Below, piece by piece: positions 5,284-6,968 of a stretch of DNA of 6,968 bases. Made by a program: the position numbers and the translations under genes. A model generated the notes under the pieces. The model worked only from the letters and a program-made list of their open reading frames with translations. It ran no database searches and was not told the DNA's origin. How positions within the stretch are numbered: the stretch's first letter is position 1; each line of letters starts with the position of its first letter. Source of the DNA: Chloroflexota bacterium (GTDB taxonomy: Bacteria > Chloroflexota > Limnocylindria > Limnocylindrales > CSP1-4); NCBI GenBank assembly GCA_013695255.1, contig JACDAV010000079.1, positions 1-6,968 on the forward strand. Direction: 5' to 3'.

Positions 5284-6968
5284 GTGTCGATCCTTCGGCT
5301 CGGCGGCGTGACCCGCGAGATCGGCACGTTCGTGATCCTGGACTCGATCGAGGCGGCGGTCGCGGTCGGCGATCGGATCGGGCTCGTGGGTCCGAACGGC
5401 GCTGGCAAGACGACGCTGCTCCGGATCGCCGGCGGCGTCGACGAGCCGGACCGCGGCGCGGTCCACCGCAAGCGCGGCCTGACCCTCGGCATGCTCGCCC
5501 AGGAGGCCCACTTCGACGCCGCGTTCATGAGCGCGCCGGACCTCCGAACCGCGGCACGGACGGGCGCGGCACATCTCGACCGGATGGCCGAGGACCTGGC
5601 CGCGCTCGAGCGGGACCACCGGACGACCGAGGCGGTCTACGCGGATCTCCAGCACCGCTTCGAGGTCCTCGGTGGCTACACGCTCGACCAGCGCGTCGAC
5701 GAGACGCTGTCGGGCCTGGGGTTCACCCGCGAGGAGTGGAGCAAGTCACCGACGGGGCTGTCCGGCGGCGAGCAGACCCGCGCGGCGCTGGCCCGGCTCG
5801 TCATCGCGGATCCCGACCTGCTGCTGCTCGACGAGCCGACCAACCATCTCGACCTGGATGCGCTCGAATGGCTGGAGGAGCACCTCCGGCGCCGAACCGG
5901 CTCGCTCCTCGTCGCGTCGCACGACCGGGCGTTCCTCGACGCGACGGTGACCCGCGTGTGGGAGCTGCGCGACCGGAGGCTGACGATCTTCCGCGGCGAC
6001 TACAGCGCCTACCACCGGCAGCGCGAGGCGCGCGACGCCCGCGCCACGAAGGACGCCGACACGCATTCCGAGCAGATCGCCCGTGAGCGCGAGCTCGTCC
6101 AGCGCTACCGGAGCCACCGCAAGTTCTCGAAGATGCACGAGCACGAGGCACGCCTCGAGCGGCTGCAGGCGGAGCGGGTCGAGGTGCCGCGCGCCGGGTC
6201 GCGGCTCAAGCTGCCTGGCGCAGCGCTCGCCGGGGGCCCGGTGCGCTCCGGCGAGCTCGCCCTGCGGCTCGAGGATCTCGTGGCGGGCTACCTGCCGGGG
6301 CGCACCGAGGGCCAGGAGGTGACGACAGCCGCAATGTCGGCCGAGCCCCGACCCGTCCTGCGGGTGCCCTTCCTGGCCGCGCAGCGCGGGGAGCGGATCG
6401 GCATCGTGGGCCCCAACGGCGCGGGCAAGACGACGCTGCTCCGGACGATCGCCGGCGAGCTGCCGCCGCTCGACGGGACGCTCGTCTTCGGCCACCAGGT
6501 CCAGCTCGCCTACCTCGCCCAGCTGCGCGGGGCCGCCATCCCGGGCGCCACGGTGCTCGAGGCGGTGACCCGGGCGATCCCGATCACGGCCGGCGAGGCG
6601 CGCGGCTATCTGGCTCGGTTCCTGTTCCGCGGAGAGGACGTCTTCAAGGAGGTGCGCTCGCTGTCCGGGGGCGAGCGGTCGCGGCTCGAGCTCGCGCTGC
6701 TCGGGATCCTGCCGTCGAACCTGCTCCTCCTCGACGAGCCCACCAACCACCTCGACATCCCGGCGCGCGAGGCGATCGAGGCCTTCATGGCCGAGACGCC
6801 GGCCACGCTGCTCGTCGTCAGCCACGACCGCCGACTGCTCGAGACCGTCTGCGAGCGGCTGTGGGTCGTGGACGAGGCGGTGGCGGCGCCGTTCGACGGC
6901 GGGTACCGGCAGTGGCGCGCCGCGATCGCCGACGGGTGGACGGTCCACGCCGCCGTGGAGCAGGAGGC
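5284..6968 (+). CDS. ABC-F family ATPase, two ATP-binding cassettes (3' end outside window)
   Basis: The frame opens at GTG 5284 and stays open to the window edge (561 codons visible). Two ABC domains with no membrane segments mark the ABC-F class of soluble, ribosome-associated ATPases (translation factors or antibiotic target protection), not transporters. Domain 1: Walker A GPNGAGKT (36-43), Q-loop Gln73, signature LSGGE (159-163), Walker B ending Asp183-Glu184 followed by PTNHLD, switch His213. A charged, largely helical linker (about 240-300, rich in Arg, Glu and His) matches the inter-domain P-site tRNA-interaction motif region; residues 300-345 are a looser stretch. Domain 2: Walker A 376-383 (Lys382), Gln413, LSGGE (460-464), Asp484-Glu485, PTNHLD, His514. 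Both catalytic glutamates are present, so both sites look active. There is no long extra insertion between Gln73 and the signature, so an EttA-type arm is not evident. The gene starts one base after mutM, so translation is probably coupled. The exact subfamily and any resistance role cannot be decided from sequence alone. Confidence 0.93.
   Translation, partial: MSILRLGGVTREIGTFVILDSIEAAVAVGDRIGLVGPNGAGKTTLLRIAGGVDEPDRGAVHRKRGLTLGMLAQEAHFDAAFMSAPDLRTAARTGAAHLDRMAEDLAALERDHRTTEAVYADLQHRFEVLGGYTLDQRVDETLSGLGFTREEWSKSPTGLSGGEQTRAALARLVIADPDLLLLDEPTNHLDLDALEWLEEHLRRRTGSLLVASHDRAFLDATVTRVWELRDRRLTIFRGDYSAYHRQREARDARATKDADTHSEQIARERELVQRYRSHRKFSKMHEHEARLERLQAERVEVPRAGSRLKLPGAALAGGPVRSGELALRLEDLVAGYLPGRTEGQEVTTAAMSAEPRPVLRVPFLAAQRGERIGIVGPNGAGKTTLLRTIAGELPPLDGTLVFGHQVQLAYLAQLRGAAIPGATVLEAVTRAIPITAGEARGYLARFLFRGEDVFKEVRSLSGGERSRLELALLGILPSNLLLLDEPTNHLDIPAREAIEAFMAETPATLLVVSHDRRLLETVCERLWVVDEAVAAPFDGGYRQWRAAIADGWTVHAAVEQE

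Noticed and set aside
3717..5528. A 603-codon minus-strand frame across the end of polA, mutM and the ABC-F start
   Set aside because: It spans three well-supported plus-strand genes and has no domain or motif; it is a composition shadow.
5746..6948. A 400-codon minus-strand frame opposite the ABC-F gene
   Set aside because: It mirrors the repeated ABC motifs of the plus strand and contains no motif of its own.

Overview
The window is a very GC-rich bacterial segment (roughly 70% G+C by eye) with every supported gene on the + strand. Protein style fits a high-GC, environmental Chloroflexota lineage (Limnocylindria-like): the DNA polymerase I N-terminus, the opening of the ABC-F protein, and a short cysteine-pair anti-sigma-like domain joined to a membrane segment. 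The taxonomic call comes from recognising protein style and has not been tested.

Layout, left to right. (1) 1-318: the C-terminal end of a membrane-anchored protein that enters from the left edge. (2) 358-1095: a small two-pass membrane protein with an N-terminal anti-sigma/zinc-finger-like domain. The gap between these two genes holds a long inverted repeat (314-349) that pairs the stop-codon region of the first gene with the ribosome-binding site of the second. (3) 1096-1203: a 108-base gap with a candidate -10 element, a 7-bp GC hairpin and the polA ribosome-binding site. (4) 1204-4146: full-length polA, with intact 5' nuclease and polymerase sites but a degenerate 3'-5' exonuclease domain. 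(5) 4147-4214: a 68-base gap almost filled by a possible 20-codon ORF ending one base before mutM. (6) 4215-5282: mutM (Fpg), complete, with an unusual basic C-terminal tail. (7) 5284-6968: an ABC-F ATPase starting at GTG one base after the mutM stop and running off the right edge.

Functionally, polA and mutM form a base-excision-repair pair. MutM removes oxidised purines and cuts the backbone, and Pol I fills the resulting gap; the two genes are neighbours in other bacteria too (for example Bacillus subtilis). The ABC-F gene is probably translated with mutM because of the one-base junction, but its role (ribosome-associated ATPase) is not obviously linked to repair. The two left-hand genes look like a separate membrane-signalling or envelope unit.

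I see no RNA gene, mobile element, CRISPR array or convincing intrinsic terminator, and no gene-free stretch longer than 300 bases. I do not see a clearly new multi-gene system. The most interesting signals are at small scale: the hairpin over the start of the anti-sigma-like gene, the possible leader ORF before mutM with its repeated TAG-C-start junction, and the tails added to MutM and Pol I.
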